Below are positions 16,863-25,872 of a stretch of DNA of 64,000 nucleotides, in pieces. Within the stretch, counting starts at the first letter, position 1. Each line of letters begins with the position of its first letter. The stretch covers positions 54,106-118,105 of the forward strand of contig JAQUVD010000005.1 of NCBI GenBank assembly GCA_028693555.1. Reading direction: 5' to 3'. A model generated the notes under the pieces. The model was not told where the DNA came from and ran no database searches. It worked only from the letters and a program-made list of their open reading frames with translations. The stretch is from Hespellia sp. (GTDB taxonomy: Bacteria; Bacillota; Clostridia; Lachnospirales; Lachnospiraceae). Position numbers and translations under genes: made by a program.

Positions 16863-16988
16863 TTGCACCAAATAGCATTGTCGCACCAGAAGTAGATTGT
16901 GAGCCAATGAAGCTTGTTCGTCACCCCAGTACACTGCTGGCGTCAAGGCCAGCCTAGTTCATTTAAGTTAGTCGAAGAAACTAGATGA

Positions 16989-17218
16989 GAGCCTGCGTAT
17001 TGTCATCACGGACATTACACGGTGTGTTAGAGATAAGCAAAAAGAAGATGCAAAATCTATGGACTGAAATTTACTTTCAAGGTAAATTTCAAGTGCTCCT
17101 GAGCGTAGTTTTCATCAGAAAACTACACGAATGGGCACGATGTCCATAAATTTTACATCTTCTTTTTGACTTAGCTCTTACATACCGGGTATCGTCCGCG
17201 AGGGCAATGCGCAGGCTC
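16989..17218. repeat. 230-bp long hairpin element B
   Basis: Arms of 76 and 77 bp (16989-17064, 17142-17218) are near-perfect inverted repeats: GAGCCTGCG faces CGCAGGCTC and AAAAAGAAGATG faces CATCTTCTTTTT. The 77-nt centre holds GAAATTTAC/GTAAATTTC (17066-17090) and GTAGTTTTC/GAAAACTAC (17105-17126), the latter nested in GTGCTC/GGGCAC. The fold is the same as element A read on the other strand. Its ends and 3' flank match the short hairpin at 7964-8029. It lies 36 bp behind the stop codon of the ACT gene on the minus strand. Confidence 0.85.
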
Positions 17219-17253
17219 ACATCGAATGTCTTCCACTAAATCAAATCACAATT

Positions 17254-17697
17254 TCACATATTAATATTCGACACGTAAGCCTCCGCAGCTTCCCATACAT
17301 CGAATCCGCTTCCTCTCAAGATGTCCACGACTCTTGCCGGATCATCTGTCTTCAACACGGCGGAAGCATCTGCCCCATTTGCAAATGCATACATATACTC
17401 AATATTTACATCGCCTTGTACAATCTGATGCATTGCCTTGCTAAGAGACCCCGTTTCATGCGGAACTCGAAGTGCGACCACATCTGTCAGACTGGATGAC
17501 ATTCCATTTTCCTTTAAGACCGCTCTTCCCTTTGCCGGATCTGAGACAATCATGCGGAGCATGCCATACTCCGCAGTGTCCGCAAGACTGAGTGCCACAA
17601 TATTGATTTCATTACTGGCAAGTACTGCCAATACCTCATCCATACTTCCGGCACGGTTTTCCAAGAATACTGATAATTGCTGAATTGTAATTCCCAT
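17254..17697 (-). CDS. Tandem ACT-domain protein
   Basis: This 147-residue protein consists of two ACT repeats (about residues 3-70 and 72-142), each beginning with a typical strand-turn such as LSVFLENRAGSMDEVLAVLA and LRVPHETGSLSKAMHQI. ACT domains bind amino acids or related small molecules and regulate enzymes. The same gene commonly follows phenylacetate-CoA ligase in anaerobes that oxidise aryl-pyruvates, so an aromatic ligand is a reasonable inference. AAGGAGG lies 8 nt before ATG 17697, and the gene is the last in the operon. Confidence 0.88.
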   Translation of the reverse strand: MGITIQQLSVFLENRAGSMDEVLAVLASNEINIVALSLADTAEYGMLRMIVSDPAKGRAVLKENGMSSSLTDVVALRVPHETGSLSKAMHQIVQGDVNIEYMYAFANGADASAVLKTDDPARVVDILRGSGFDVWEAAEAYVSNINM

Positions 17698-17710
17698 ATT
17701 CCAAACCTCC

Positions 17711-19036
17711 TTATACTAATTCACGATTGTCGATGACACGTTTTGCCTTGCCCTCGCTTCGCTCAATTGTCTTTGGTTCTACTAACTTCACGTTCACAGC
17801 GATACCAAGGGTCTGTTTTAATACGGCACCGACTTTCGCTTTCAGTGCATCCAGTTTACGAATCTCATCTGAGAATAATTCTTCGTCCACCTCGACCATA
17901 ACTGTCAGACGATCCATATTATTCGCACGGTCAATAATCATCAGATAATGAGGTGCAACTGCTCCGCCCATGCTAAGAAGGGCTTCTTCCACCTGAGTTG
18001 GGAATACATTCACGCCGCGGATCACTTTCATGTCGTCGGTACGTCCCTTAAATTTCGAAATACGCGGTGTTGTTCTTCCACATTCACAAGTCTCATACGT
18101 AATACTTGTAAGATCCTTTGTTCTATAACGAAGAAGAGGCATTGCTTCTTTTGAAAGTGTTGTAAATACCAGTTCGCCGAGCTCGCCTTGTGCTGCTTTC
18201 TCATCTGTTCCGGGTACAAGTACCTCTGGATAAAAATGATCATGGTTGATATGGAGTCCTGCATGGTGAATACAATCCTGTGCAACACCTGGTCCTGTAA
18301 TTTCACATAATCCGTAAATATCAAAACAGTTCACGTGAAGCATTTCTTCAATCTTATGACGCATTTCCTCTGTCCAAGGCTCTGCACCGCAGATACCGGC
18401 TTTAATTTTCAGTTTATCAATCACGCCGGCTTCCTGCATTGCTTCTGCAAGATGGAGTGCATAAGACGGCGTACATGCAAACGCTGTTGCCCCAAAATCT
18501 TCCATACACATCATCTGGCGTTGCGTGTTGCCTGCAGACATCGGGATGGCCATTGCGCCAAGTGCTCTGGCTCCAAAATCTGCTCCAAGTCCCCCAGTGA
18601 ATAATCCATAGCCATAACATACATGGATGATATCTTCTTTTGTTAGTCCTGCCATTGTCAGACATCTTGCAACACATTCGCCCCAGACTTCTACATCATA
18701 ATCAGAATAAGACGCGAGTGTTAACTTTCCGGTTGTTCCCGATGTTCCCTGTACACGTGCTACATCTGATTTTGGAATTGCAAGTAATCCAAACGGATAA
18801 TTTGCTCTCAAATCTTCCTTTGTCGTAAATGGAAGTTTAACAATGTCTTCAATTCCTTTGATATCCCCCGGCTCTACACCAAGCTCTTTCATCTTCTTAT
18901 TGTAGAAATCAACGTTGTGATACACACGCTCTACTGTTTTCACTAATTTCTGTCCCTGAAGCACCGCCATCTCATCGCGACTCATACATTCTATTTTGGG
19001 ATCTCTGATTCTTTCAACCCACTTTTCTGGTACCAT
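17711..19036 (-). CDS. paaK: Phenylacetate-CoA ligase-type enzyme
   Basis: This 441-residue AMP-forming enzyme links phenylacetate or a related aryl-acetate to CoA. The P-loop GTSGTTGK is at 97-104, followed by the GYGLFTGGLGADFGA block and the YGLCEITGPGVA motif of PaaK proteins; the hinge GRTDDMKVIRGVNVFP is in the C-terminal part. With IorAB upstream it may run in either direction: activating arylacetates or recovering energy from arylacetyl-CoA. ATG 19036 follows AGGAGA. The stop is 13 bp before the ACT gene. Confidence 0.92.
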   Translation of the reverse strand: MVPEKWVERIRDPKIECMSRDEMAVLQGQKLVKTVERVYHNVDFYNKKMKELGVEPGDIKGIEDIVKLPFTTKEDLRANYPFGLLAIPKSDVARVQGTSGTTGKLTLASYSDYDVEVWGECVARCLTMAGLTKEDIIHVCYGYGLFTGGLGADFGARALGAMAIPMSAGNTQRQMMCMEDFGATAFACTPSYALHLAEAMQEAGVIDKLKIKAGICGAEPWTEEMRHKIEEMLHVNCFDIYGLCEITGPGVAQDCIHHAGLHINHDHFYPEVLVPGTDEKAAQGELGELVFTTLSKEAMPLLRYRTKDLTSITYETCECGRTTPRISKFKGRTDDMKVIRGVNVFPTQVEEALLSMGGAVAPHYLMIIDRANNMDRLTVMVEVDEELFSDEIRKLDALKAKVGAVLKQTLGIAVNVKLVEPKTIERSEGKAKRVIDNRELV

Positions 19037-19085
19037 GACTTTCTCTCCTTCGATTTCTTCTCGCCCGTCATTCCAAGCATCTTAA

Positions 19086-19655
19086 TTACAACTCATATCC
19101 TACATTAAATGCTTCTTTATTAAGTTCCACTGTTTTTGGTGGAACCGTCTTTTCGATTACACTGTACCACTGCTCTTTGGTAAATTCCATATGCTGTGCA
19201 GCAATTCCCAAAACAATCAAATTAAAAACTCTGGAGTTTCCTAATTTCTTCGCTTCCTCTGTTGCATTTACAGTATAGACTTTATGGTCTTTTGCCAAAT
19301 TTTCTAAGATATTTTCCGGATACTCGGCCGCGCCGATAACAACAGGCATTGGATCAATACGCCAATCATTCACAACGAGTACGCCGTCTTTTTTGAGAAA
19401 ATGTGCATAGCGAAGTGCTTCTAACCGTTCAAATGCAATGATGACATCTGCCTGTCCTTCTTCCACAATCGGTTCTGCTACTTTTTCTCCATATCTCACG
19501 AAAGTTACGACACTTCCACCGCGCTGAGCCATTCCATGAACTTCAGAAAGCTTCACATCATAACCTGCATCTAATGTCAGTCCTCCTAAAATTCTACTGG
19601 TAAGAAGCGTTCCCTGTCCGCCGACGCCGACAATCATAATATTCTTTGTTTCCAT
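19086..19655 (-). CDS. iorB: Indolepyruvate ferredoxin oxidoreductase, beta subunit
   Basis: The beta subunit (189 residues) forms the gamma-type domain of a 2-oxoacid:ferredoxin oxidoreductase that decarboxylates indolepyruvate and other aryl-pyruvates to aryl-acetyl-CoA. It opens with the nucleotide-like loop GVGGQGTLLTSRILGG and contains SEVHGMAQRGGSVVTFVRYG, diagnostic of this subunit. Its ATG overlaps the iorA stop codon by one base (TAATG), which points to coupled translation and a fixed subunit ratio. Confidence 0.95.
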   Translation of the reverse strand: METKNIMIVGVGGQGTLLTSRILGGLTLDAGYDVKLSEVHGMAQRGGSVVTFVRYGEKVAEPIVEEGQADVIIAFERLEALRYAHFLKKDGVLVVNDWRIDPMPVVIGAAEYPENILENLAKDHKVYTVNATEEAKKLGNSRVFNLIVLGIAAQHMEFTKEQWYSVIEKTVPPKTVELNKEAFNVGYEL

Positions 19656-21409
19656 TATTTTACACCTCCCACTAACTCAATTGCATCAAACTTACAGAGC
19701 GATTCACACAATCCGCAGCCTGTACACATCGTATCATCTATGTGGATTGTTCCATCTGCATTTCTAGTCATTGCAGGACATCCTGGCTTCATACACATGC
19801 CACATTTCTTACACTTATCAGAATGAGCCACATAAAGAGGTTTCTTTTCTTTTGTAAGAAGGACACAAGGTGTCTTTGTAATAATGACTGACACTTCGTC
19901 TTTTGCAACTTCTTCTTTAATGGTCTTTTCCAGCAGCTCAATATCAAATACATTCACTTCTACAACATTCTTTACACCAAGTGCGCGGCAAAGTACTGGA
20001 ATATTGACTGCGTTCGTAGGATCTCCCTGCAGAGTCTTTCCGGTTGCCGCATGATCCTGATGACCTGTCATACCTGTGGTAGAATTATCAAGAATCATAA
20101 CCGTACCGGTCCCCTGATTATAAACCATATTCATAAGAGAGTTCACACCTGTATGTAAGAATGTAGAATCTCCAATCACAGCGACCCAGTTCTTGATATA
20201 CTCTTTTCCTTTTGCTTTCTCCATACCATGAAGACTGCTGATACTTGCTCCCATACAGATTGTTGTGTCAACTACACTAAGCGGTGCGACTGCACCCAGT
20301 GTATAGCATCCGATATCTCCTGCCGCATGAATTTTTAATTTATTCAATACATAAAAAGCACTTCTGTGCGGACATCCCGGACAGAGAATCGGTGGTCTCA
20401 TCGGTGCTGCCGCCGGTGCTGCCACCTCAAGCTTTTCACCCAAAATTGCCGTGCGCAGCATATTCGCACTATATTCACCCTGTACCGTAAAGATTTCCTT
20501 TCCGATGCAAGGAATTCCCCATGCTTTTACTTGTAATTCAATCACAGGATCTAACTCTTCTACAATGTATAATTGATCTACCTTTGCTGCAAATTCTTCA
20601 ATCATCTTTTTAGGAAGTGGATTCACCATACCAAGTTTTAAGACGGATGCATCTGGAAGTGCTTCTTTGACATAAAGATAAGGGATACCACTTGTGATAA
20701 CACCAATCTTCGTATCATTGATTTCCACTTTATTGATTGATAAGGTATCTGCGGCTTCTGTGAGCTCCAAATTACGCTTTTCGATTTCCACATGACGAAG
20801 CTTTGCATTTCCCGGCATCATGACATTCTTGCGAACATCTTTGACATATTCTTTGTCTTCAATCTCTACGCGGTCTTTTAATTCCACCAATCCCTGTGAG
20901 TGCGCGAGTCTTGTCGTTGTACGGAAAATAAACGGTCTGTCGAACTTTTCGCTCAACTCATAAGCAACTTTGATAAAATCTTTTGCTTCTGCACTGTCTG
21001 ACGGTTCAATGACTGGTACCTGTGCAGCTCTCGCTACCATTCTGGTATCCTGCTCGTTCTGTGAGCTATAAAGTCCCGGGTCATCTGCTACGACCATAAC
21101 CAGTCCGCCATTCACGCCCATGTAAGATACAGTATAAAGTGGATCAGATGCTACATTTAATCCAACGTGTTTCATACATGCCATTGCACGTACACCAGAT
21201 ACACTTGCTCCGATTGCAACCTCTGTTGCAACCTTTTCATTTGGAGACCACTCACAATATACGGCATCCTTGTACTGCACCATTGCTTCACTGATTTCGG
21301 TACTTGGTGTTCCAGGGTATGCTGCGGATACTTTTACGCCCGCCTCATAAGCTCCACGCGCGATTGCTTCATTTCCAAGCATCACAACTCTTTTGTTTGA
21401 ATCTGACAT
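19655..21409 (-). CDS. iorA: Indolepyruvate ferredoxin oxidoreductase, alpha subunit
   Basis: The alpha subunit (584 residues) holds the thiamine pyrophosphate site and the electron outlet. The thiamine motif is visible as GDIGCYTLG and GDSTFLHTGVNSLMNMVYNQ, and the C-terminus carries two 4Fe-4S clusters: CKKCGMCMKPGC and CTGCGLCESLCKF. It acts in fermentation of Trp, Phe and Tyr after transamination, reducing ferredoxin. ATG 21409 is preferred because AAAGGAG lies 8 nt upstream; upstream in-frame starts lack a ribosome site. Confidence 0.96.
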   Translation of the reverse strand: MSDSNKRVVMLGNEAIARGAYEAGVKVSAAYPGTPSTEISEAMVQYKDAVYCEWSPNEKVATEVAIGASVSGVRAMACMKHVGLNVASDPLYTVSYMGVNGGLVMVVADDPGLYSSQNEQDTRMVARAAQVPVIEPSDSAEAKDFIKVAYELSEKFDRPFIFRTTTRLAHSQGLVELKDRVEIEDKEYVKDVRKNVMMPGNAKLRHVEIEKRNLELTEAADTLSINKVEINDTKIGVITSGIPYLYVKEALPDASVLKLGMVNPLPKKMIEEFAAKVDQLYIVEELDPVIELQVKAWGIPCIGKEIFTVQGEYSANMLRTAILGEKLEVAAPAAAPMRPPILCPGCPHRSAFYVLNKLKIHAAGDIGCYTLGAVAPLSVVDTTICMGASISSLHGMEKAKGKEYIKNWVAVIGDSTFLHTGVNSLMNMVYNQGTGTVMILDNSTTGMTGHQDHAATGKTLQGDPTNAVNIPVLCRALGVKNVVEVNVFDIELLEKTIKEEVAKDEVSVIITKTPCVLLTKEKKPLYVAHSDKCKKCGMCMKPGCPAMTRNADGTIHIDDTMCTGCGLCESLCKFDAIELVGGVK

Positions 21410-21465
21410 TTTCATATCTCCTTTACAATGCAAATGTTTTCTATTACCTTTTGTCACTTCCTATT

Positions 21466-23100
21466 TTAACTCATATTTTGTAATTCTACCAGTCTCTCAC
21501 CGCAATACATTTCACGCAGCTTCGGTTTTTCGATCTTACCCGTCGCATTTCGCGGCACATCTGCGAAAATAAATTTGTGAGGTCTCTTATATCTCGGAAG
21601 CTTCTTACAGAAATCTTCCAAATCCTCTTCCGTGCATATGTACTCTTCTTTAATATCAACAATCGCAACTGCAATCTCACCCAGTCGCTGATCCGGGAAG
21701 CCAATGACCGCAACATCCTTGACCGCATCATTGCCTCTCAGGAAATCTTCAATCTGTACCGGATACAGATTCTCACCACCGCTGATGATGACATCCTTCT
21801 TACGGTCAACCAGAAAGATGAATCCATCCTCATCCTCTCGCGCCATATCTCCGGAATACAGCCAGCCGTCTTTTAAAACTTCTGCCGTTGCTTTTTTATT
21901 CTTGTAATAGCAGCTCATTACACCGGGTCCTTTCAGGCATAGTTCTCCAACATTTCCCCGTTCAACTTCCACACCATCTTCGTCAACAATCTTTGTCTCC
22001 CAGCCATAGCCGGCTTTTCCGATTGCTCCAACTTTCTCGATATTCTCGACACCAAGATGAACCGCTCCCGGTCCAATGGATTCGCTGAGACCATAATTGG
22101 TATCATACTCATGATTCGGAAAATACTTCTTCCATCGTTTAATCAGACTCGGTGGTACCGGCTGTGCACCGATGTGCATCAGTCTCCATTGATCCAGATC
22201 ATAGTCTTCCAGCTTTACATCGCCTCGGTCCAGCGCATCTAAAATGTCCTGTGCCCACGGAACCAGCAGCCAGACGATCGTACATTTCTCTTTCGAGACA
22301 GCATCCAGTATAATCTCCGGTGACGTACCTTTCAGAAGCACGCCTCGCCCGCCCATTAAAAAGCTTCCAAACCAGTGCATCTTCGCTCCCGTATGGTACA
22401 GCGGAGGAATGCACAGGAACACATCCTCTTTGGTCTGATGATGGTGGTTCTGCTCCACCTTACACGCATGCAGAAGGCTCTCGTGATTATGTAGGATTGC
22501 TTTCGGAAATCCTGTCGTTCCAGACGAAAAATAAATTGCCGCATTGTCCTCATCCGTTAATTCGGCATCCTGAAACTGTCCGGAACAGTTCATAGTCTGA
22601 ATATGGTAGCTCTCCGCAAAAGAGGGACAGTTATCCCCAACAAAAAACAAGAGACGATTGCGGGAAATCGTTTCTGCAATCTCCTCCACACGTCCGATAA
22701 ATTCAGGTCCGAATACTAACACATCTGTATCTGACAAATTCACACAATACTCAATCTCCTCTGATGCATATCTGAAGTTTAAGGGAACTGCAATTGCCCC
22801 CATCTTCAGAATTCCGAAATAGATCGGCAGCCACTCCAGACAGTTCATGAGCAGAATTGCAACTTTGTCTCCTTTCTGAACACCTCGGCTCACCAATAGA
22901 TTCGCGAATCGATTCGCTTTTTCATTGAATACATTCCATGTAATCTCTCTGCGATAGTGTACAAATGGCGTCGGCTGCATCAGGTCGTACTCTTTCCACG
23001 TCATTCGCCTATCTTCTGCAAGTTTCGGATTGATCTCGACAAGACAGACATCCTCACCATACTGCTCACAGTTCTTCTTTAATATCTCTGTAATCGGCAT
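21466..23100 (-). CDS. AMP-binding acyl- or aryl-CoA ligase
   Basis: This 544-residue class I adenylate-forming enzyme ligates a carboxylic acid to CoA. The P-loop SSGTTGFPKA lies near residue 193, NYGLSESIGPG marks the adenine site, and YSGDMAREDEDGF, DRKKDVIISGGENLYP and the C-terminal NATGKIEKPKLR (catalytic Lys) are all intact. Acid specificity cannot be read; the operon suggests aryl-acetate, aryl-propionate or branched acids. It is the first gene of the operon with iorAB, paaK and the ACT gene, under a promoter whose spacer is a GC-rich palindrome. Confidence 0.88.
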   Translation of the reverse strand: MPITEILKKNCEQYGEDVCLVEINPKLAEDRRMTWKEYDLMQPTPFVHYRREITWNVFNEKANRFANLLVSRGVQKGDKVAILLMNCLEWLPIYFGILKMGAIAVPLNFRYASEEIEYCVNLSDTDVLVFGPEFIGRVEEIAETISRNRLLFFVGDNCPSFAESYHIQTMNCSGQFQDAELTDEDNAAIYFSSGTTGFPKAILHNHESLLHACKVEQNHHHQTKEDVFLCIPPLYHTGAKMHWFGSFLMGGRGVLLKGTSPEIILDAVSKEKCTIVWLLVPWAQDILDALDRGDVKLEDYDLDQWRLMHIGAQPVPPSLIKRWKKYFPNHEYDTNYGLSESIGPGAVHLGVENIEKVGAIGKAGYGWETKIVDEDGVEVERGNVGELCLKGPGVMSCYYKNKKATAEVLKDGWLYSGDMAREDEDGFIFLVDRKKDVIISGGENLYPVQIEDFLRGNDAVKDVAVIGFPDQRLGEIAVAIVDIKEEYICTEEDLEDFCKKLPRYKRPHKFIFADVPRNATGKIEKPKLREMYCGERLVELQNMS

Positions 23101-23138
23101 CTTGCTTTACCCCTTTAACGCTTTTATTTAGCAAAGTA

Positions 23139-23167
23139 ATTATAGCACGCCGGGCGGCGTGCTACAA
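23139..23167 (-). promoter_or_regulatory. Promoter with palindromic spacer before the acyl-CoA ligase operon
   Basis: TTGTAG (23167-23162), 17 bp and TATAAT (23144-23139) form a promoter. The spacer is almost entirely a 9-bp GC-rich inverted repeat, TAGCACGCC (23143-23151) and GGCGTGCTA (23156-23164). As RNA it would be the terminator of corA (stop at 23188); as DNA it could be an operator for the operon. Which it is cannot be decided by eye. Confidence 0.6.
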
Positions 23168-23187
23168 GATGTATTTCCTCTGTATAA

Positions 23188-24099
23188 TCAAAATATTTTC
23201 TTTTTCTTAAATAATATAATGCACACCACAAGCACCAGCACACTCAGCATAATCACGCCGGGATACCCTCGATTAAGTTCGGGCATATTCTTAAAATTCA
23301 TCCCATACCAGCTCGTAATCAGGGTTAGTGGAAAGAATATGGTCGATATCACAGTCAGAAACTGCATATTCTGATTCTGCTTCGCGTCAATCTGTGACTG
23401 ATAGGCGTCCTGCACCTGTTGCAGATACTCCAGCAAATGCACGGTTTTTCCCATTAGGCGATCGGCACGGTCCGTAATCGTTCCAAAATATTTCAACTGT
23501 TTCTTTGAAAAGAACAGGTTCTCGTTTTCTTCCAGTTCTTTTCCCATATCCATGATCTCGTCATAATAGCCCCGCAGCATCAGGATTTTCCGTCGAAGCG
23601 GCATGATGTTCTCCTGAAAATGCTGTGTCTTTCCATGGAGTACATCTTCTTCCATCTTCATGATCGAACGCTCATATTCGCCCAGCACTTCCAGATCCCG
23701 ATTCATAAATTCAGAAATGTAATTGTATAGAAATTTTTCTTTCGTTTCCCCCTGGTGCGTCTTTCGACGGCGAATCCTGCGAATTAGACGCTCTGTAAAA
23801 TCATCATCGTCTACAATCATAATATGTCTGTGGTTAATAAAGAATAAGATTTTATATCGGCTGCCTAAGATATCCAGTAATTTCGGAATACTTAGCGACC
23901 CGGCCAGACATTCCTGCTGCGTCTCGATTTTGCAGAATCCCACCTTTGAGAGTTCGATTTCTCCCTCATATCCAATTCCAAGCTGTTCCATCAACTGTTT
24001 TGCCCATTTTGAGGACGATACAACAATCGCATCCTTGTTCTCCTCTATCACAGCTTCAATATCGGTGTCTATTAACCGTTCACCAAATTCCAATACCAC
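23188..24099 (-). CDS. CorA-family divalent cation transporter
   Basis: This 303-residue protein has a cytoplasmic N-terminal domain, a long helical stalk and two C-terminal membrane helices (about 247-266 and 279-297) joined by the CorA signature YGMNF near residue 268. CorA proteins form pentameric magnesium or cobalt channels. The start is GTG at 24099, with AGGAGG 8 nt upstream. It lies 15 bp after the EAL-GGDEF gene and ends a four-gene operon. Cation choice is inferred from family only. Confidence 0.9.
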   Translation of the reverse strand: MVLEFGERLIDTDIEAVIEENKDAIVVSSSKWAKQLMEQLGIGYEGEIELSKVGFCKIETQQECLAGSLSIPKLLDILGSRYKILFFINHRHIMIVDDDDFTERLIRRIRRRKTHQGETKEKFLYNYISEFMNRDLEVLGEYERSIMKMEEDVLHGKTQHFQENIMPLRRKILMLRGYYDEIMDMGKELEENENLFFSKKQLKYFGTITDRADRLMGKTVHLLEYLQQVQDAYQSQIDAKQNQNMQFLTVISTIFFPLTLITSWYGMNFKNMPELNRGYPGVIMLSVLVLVVCIILFKKKKIF

Positions 24100-24114
24100 T
24101 TTATCTTCCTCCTG

Positions 24115-25872
24115 CTATTTCATTCCCGATATATAGCTATTTCCAACCACTTTCTTCGCTTCTTTTTTTAACTTTGCAATTTCTTTTGAAAATGCATCCA
24201 CACTTTCATAATTATGTTTTTCATTTGTAACTGCGGCCACAGAAAGTGTTGTGATCGGGAATTGATTTTCAAATCCATTGCGATCTTTAGAAATGATAAA
24301 TCCACGATTCCAATCCATTTTGCTATATAAACTTTGAATCGTCATATCAAAATCGTGGCAGATATCACGATACAATTTTTCCGTATTCCAGTCATGCGTA
24401 ATCACCACAAAATCATCACCGCCGATATGACCGACAAACCGGTTTTCCCCGCAATGATTCTCCAATACCTTCGCAAGAGACTTAATCATCAGATCTCCAT
24501 TATTAAAACCATAGGCATCATTATATGCTTTGAAATTATCCATATCAATGTAGATAACCGAATATGGGAGTTCATTGGTAAGCAGCATTTCTATCTTTTC
24601 CTGAATTGCCGCATTTCCGGGCAGACCTGTAAGCGGGCTTGCCTCCGTGGCTCTCGCCACCTGTATACTGATTGCGGCTTCCAGCAAATCCTTCACCGTG
24701 ACCACCCCGCGATATTTTCCCTGAACCGTGATAATCACTGCATCATAAATATCTTCCACCGGTCTGGCCAGAGCCATTTTCGACACCGTTTCAATTGGTG
24801 TATGTACATCAACAAACAGAAATTTCTGACGCATGATTTCCTCAACATTTCTCTTCGCATGCAATTCAAATCCAAATCGTCCGCCAAACAACTCCATCAC
24901 CATTGTTTTTGTCAGATAGCCAACCACATTTTTCTTTCGATCAATCACACAGATTTCCGTAAGGTCTTTGTTCTTTGTGAACCGCTCATACACCTCCAGT
25001 GCCGACTGGTCTGTAAATGTAACCTGTCCCTCATGGCAGATTGTTTCGACGACACCAAAAAAGGATGGCTGAAACTTGTATCTTTCATGTTTAAGATGCA
25101 GATTTCTTATTTCCAGTTTTTGTTCGGGTTTCAGATCATACATATTCCGGTCCGGTTTCTGTAGATAATACCCCTGTCCGTACTCCACGCCAATTTCAAC
25201 CAGCTTCTGCAGCTCTTCTTTCGTCTCAATTCCTTCTGCAATCAGCTTAATCTGTTCCGATTCACAAAAAAGAGCAAAACTTTCAACCAGCGACTGCTTT
25301 ACTCTGTCAGAATCAATATTTCGCACGACCTCCATATCTATCTTCAGATAGTCCGGAGAAAACGCACATACCCTTGCCAACCCCGCATAACCATTTCCAA
25401 AATCATCAATTGCAATTTCGAATTTTTGTTTTTTATAATGCTGAATCGTCTTACAGAACGTAGGACAGTCTTCAATCGAACTTCTTTCTGTGATTTCAAA
25501 AATAATATCTGACGGTTTCATATTATATTGTTCCAGATACCGCACCGTCGTTCCCGATTGAAATTTCTCATCGTGAATGACATTCGGGTCCACATTCAGA
25601 AATAATTTTGCTCCCAGGGGTTTTTGTCCGGCGCACTGCAGCGATCTTTTTCTACAGATAGCCTCCAACTCCCACACCTGATCCAACGCTTCTGAAATAT
25701 GAAACATCTTTTCCGTGTTAAATTCACATTGGTCCAATTGGATGCGGCTAAGTGCCTCATATCCGACAATTTCCCCATTCACCAACGATACAATTGGCTG
25801 ATAGACAGGATAAATTAATTCATCTTTAATTATTTGATAAAACTGTTTCTTTTCCTGTGTCGTTACCTTCAT
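24115..25872 (-). CDS. EAL - CBS pair - GGDEF cyclic-di-GMP protein
   Basis: This 585-residue soluble protein has an N-terminal EAL phosphodiesterase domain with intact catalytic motifs (EAL 39-41, FLNVDP, EITE, IDDFGNGY 155-162, LKID, AEGIET, YGQGYYLQKP). A CBS pair follows (about 285-400) and a GGDEF domain with active-type GGDDF at 484-488. The RxxD inhibitory site before GGDDF is missing (RFVG). It may both make and degrade cyclic-di-GMP, with CBS sensing a nucleotide. ATG 25872 is favoured over GTG 25887, for which no ribosome site is seen. It overlaps the MFS gene end by 47 bp. Confidence 0.9.
   Translation of the reverse strand: MKVTTQEKKQFYQIIKDELIYPVYQPIVSLVNGEIVGYEALSRIQLDQCEFNTEKMFHISEALDQVWELEAICRKRSLQCAGQKPLGAKLFLNVDPNVIHDEKFQSGTTVRYLEQYNMKPSDIIFEITERSSIEDCPTFCKTIQHYKKQKFEIAIDDFGNGYAGLARVCAFSPDYLKIDMEVVRNIDSDRVKQSLVESFALFCESEQIKLIAEGIETKEELQKLVEIGVEYGQGYYLQKPDRNMYDLKPEQKLEIRNLHLKHERYKFQPSFFGVVETICHEGQVTFTDQSALEVYERFTKNKDLTEICVIDRKKNVVGYLTKTMVMELFGGRFGFELHAKRNVEEIMRQKFLFVDVHTPIETVSKMALARPVEDIYDAVIITVQGKYRGVVTVKDLLEAAISIQVARATEASPLTGLPGNAAIQEKIEMLLTNELPYSVIYIDMDNFKAYNDAYGFNNGDLMIKSLAKVLENHCGENRFVGHIGGDDFVVITHDWNTEKLYRDICHDFDMTIQSLYSKMDWNRGFIISKDRNGFENQFPITTLSVAAVTNEKHNYESVDAFSKEIAKLKKEAKKVVGNSYISGMK

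Noticed and set aside
16598..17218. Retron or CRISPR-like origin for the long hairpins
   Set aside because: No reverse transcriptase, cas gene or spaced direct repeats nearby; arms are far longer than msd hairpins.
21466..23100. Bile-acid CoA ligase (BaiB)
   Set aside because: No other bai genes nearby and the N-terminus differs from what I recall of BaiB; only a general CoA-ligase call is safe.
24334..25164. 276-residue open frame on the plus strand inside the EAL-GGDEF gene
   Set aside because: It is antisense to a well-supported gene, lacks a ribosome site and has Cys/His/Phe-rich composition typical of mirrored coding sequence.
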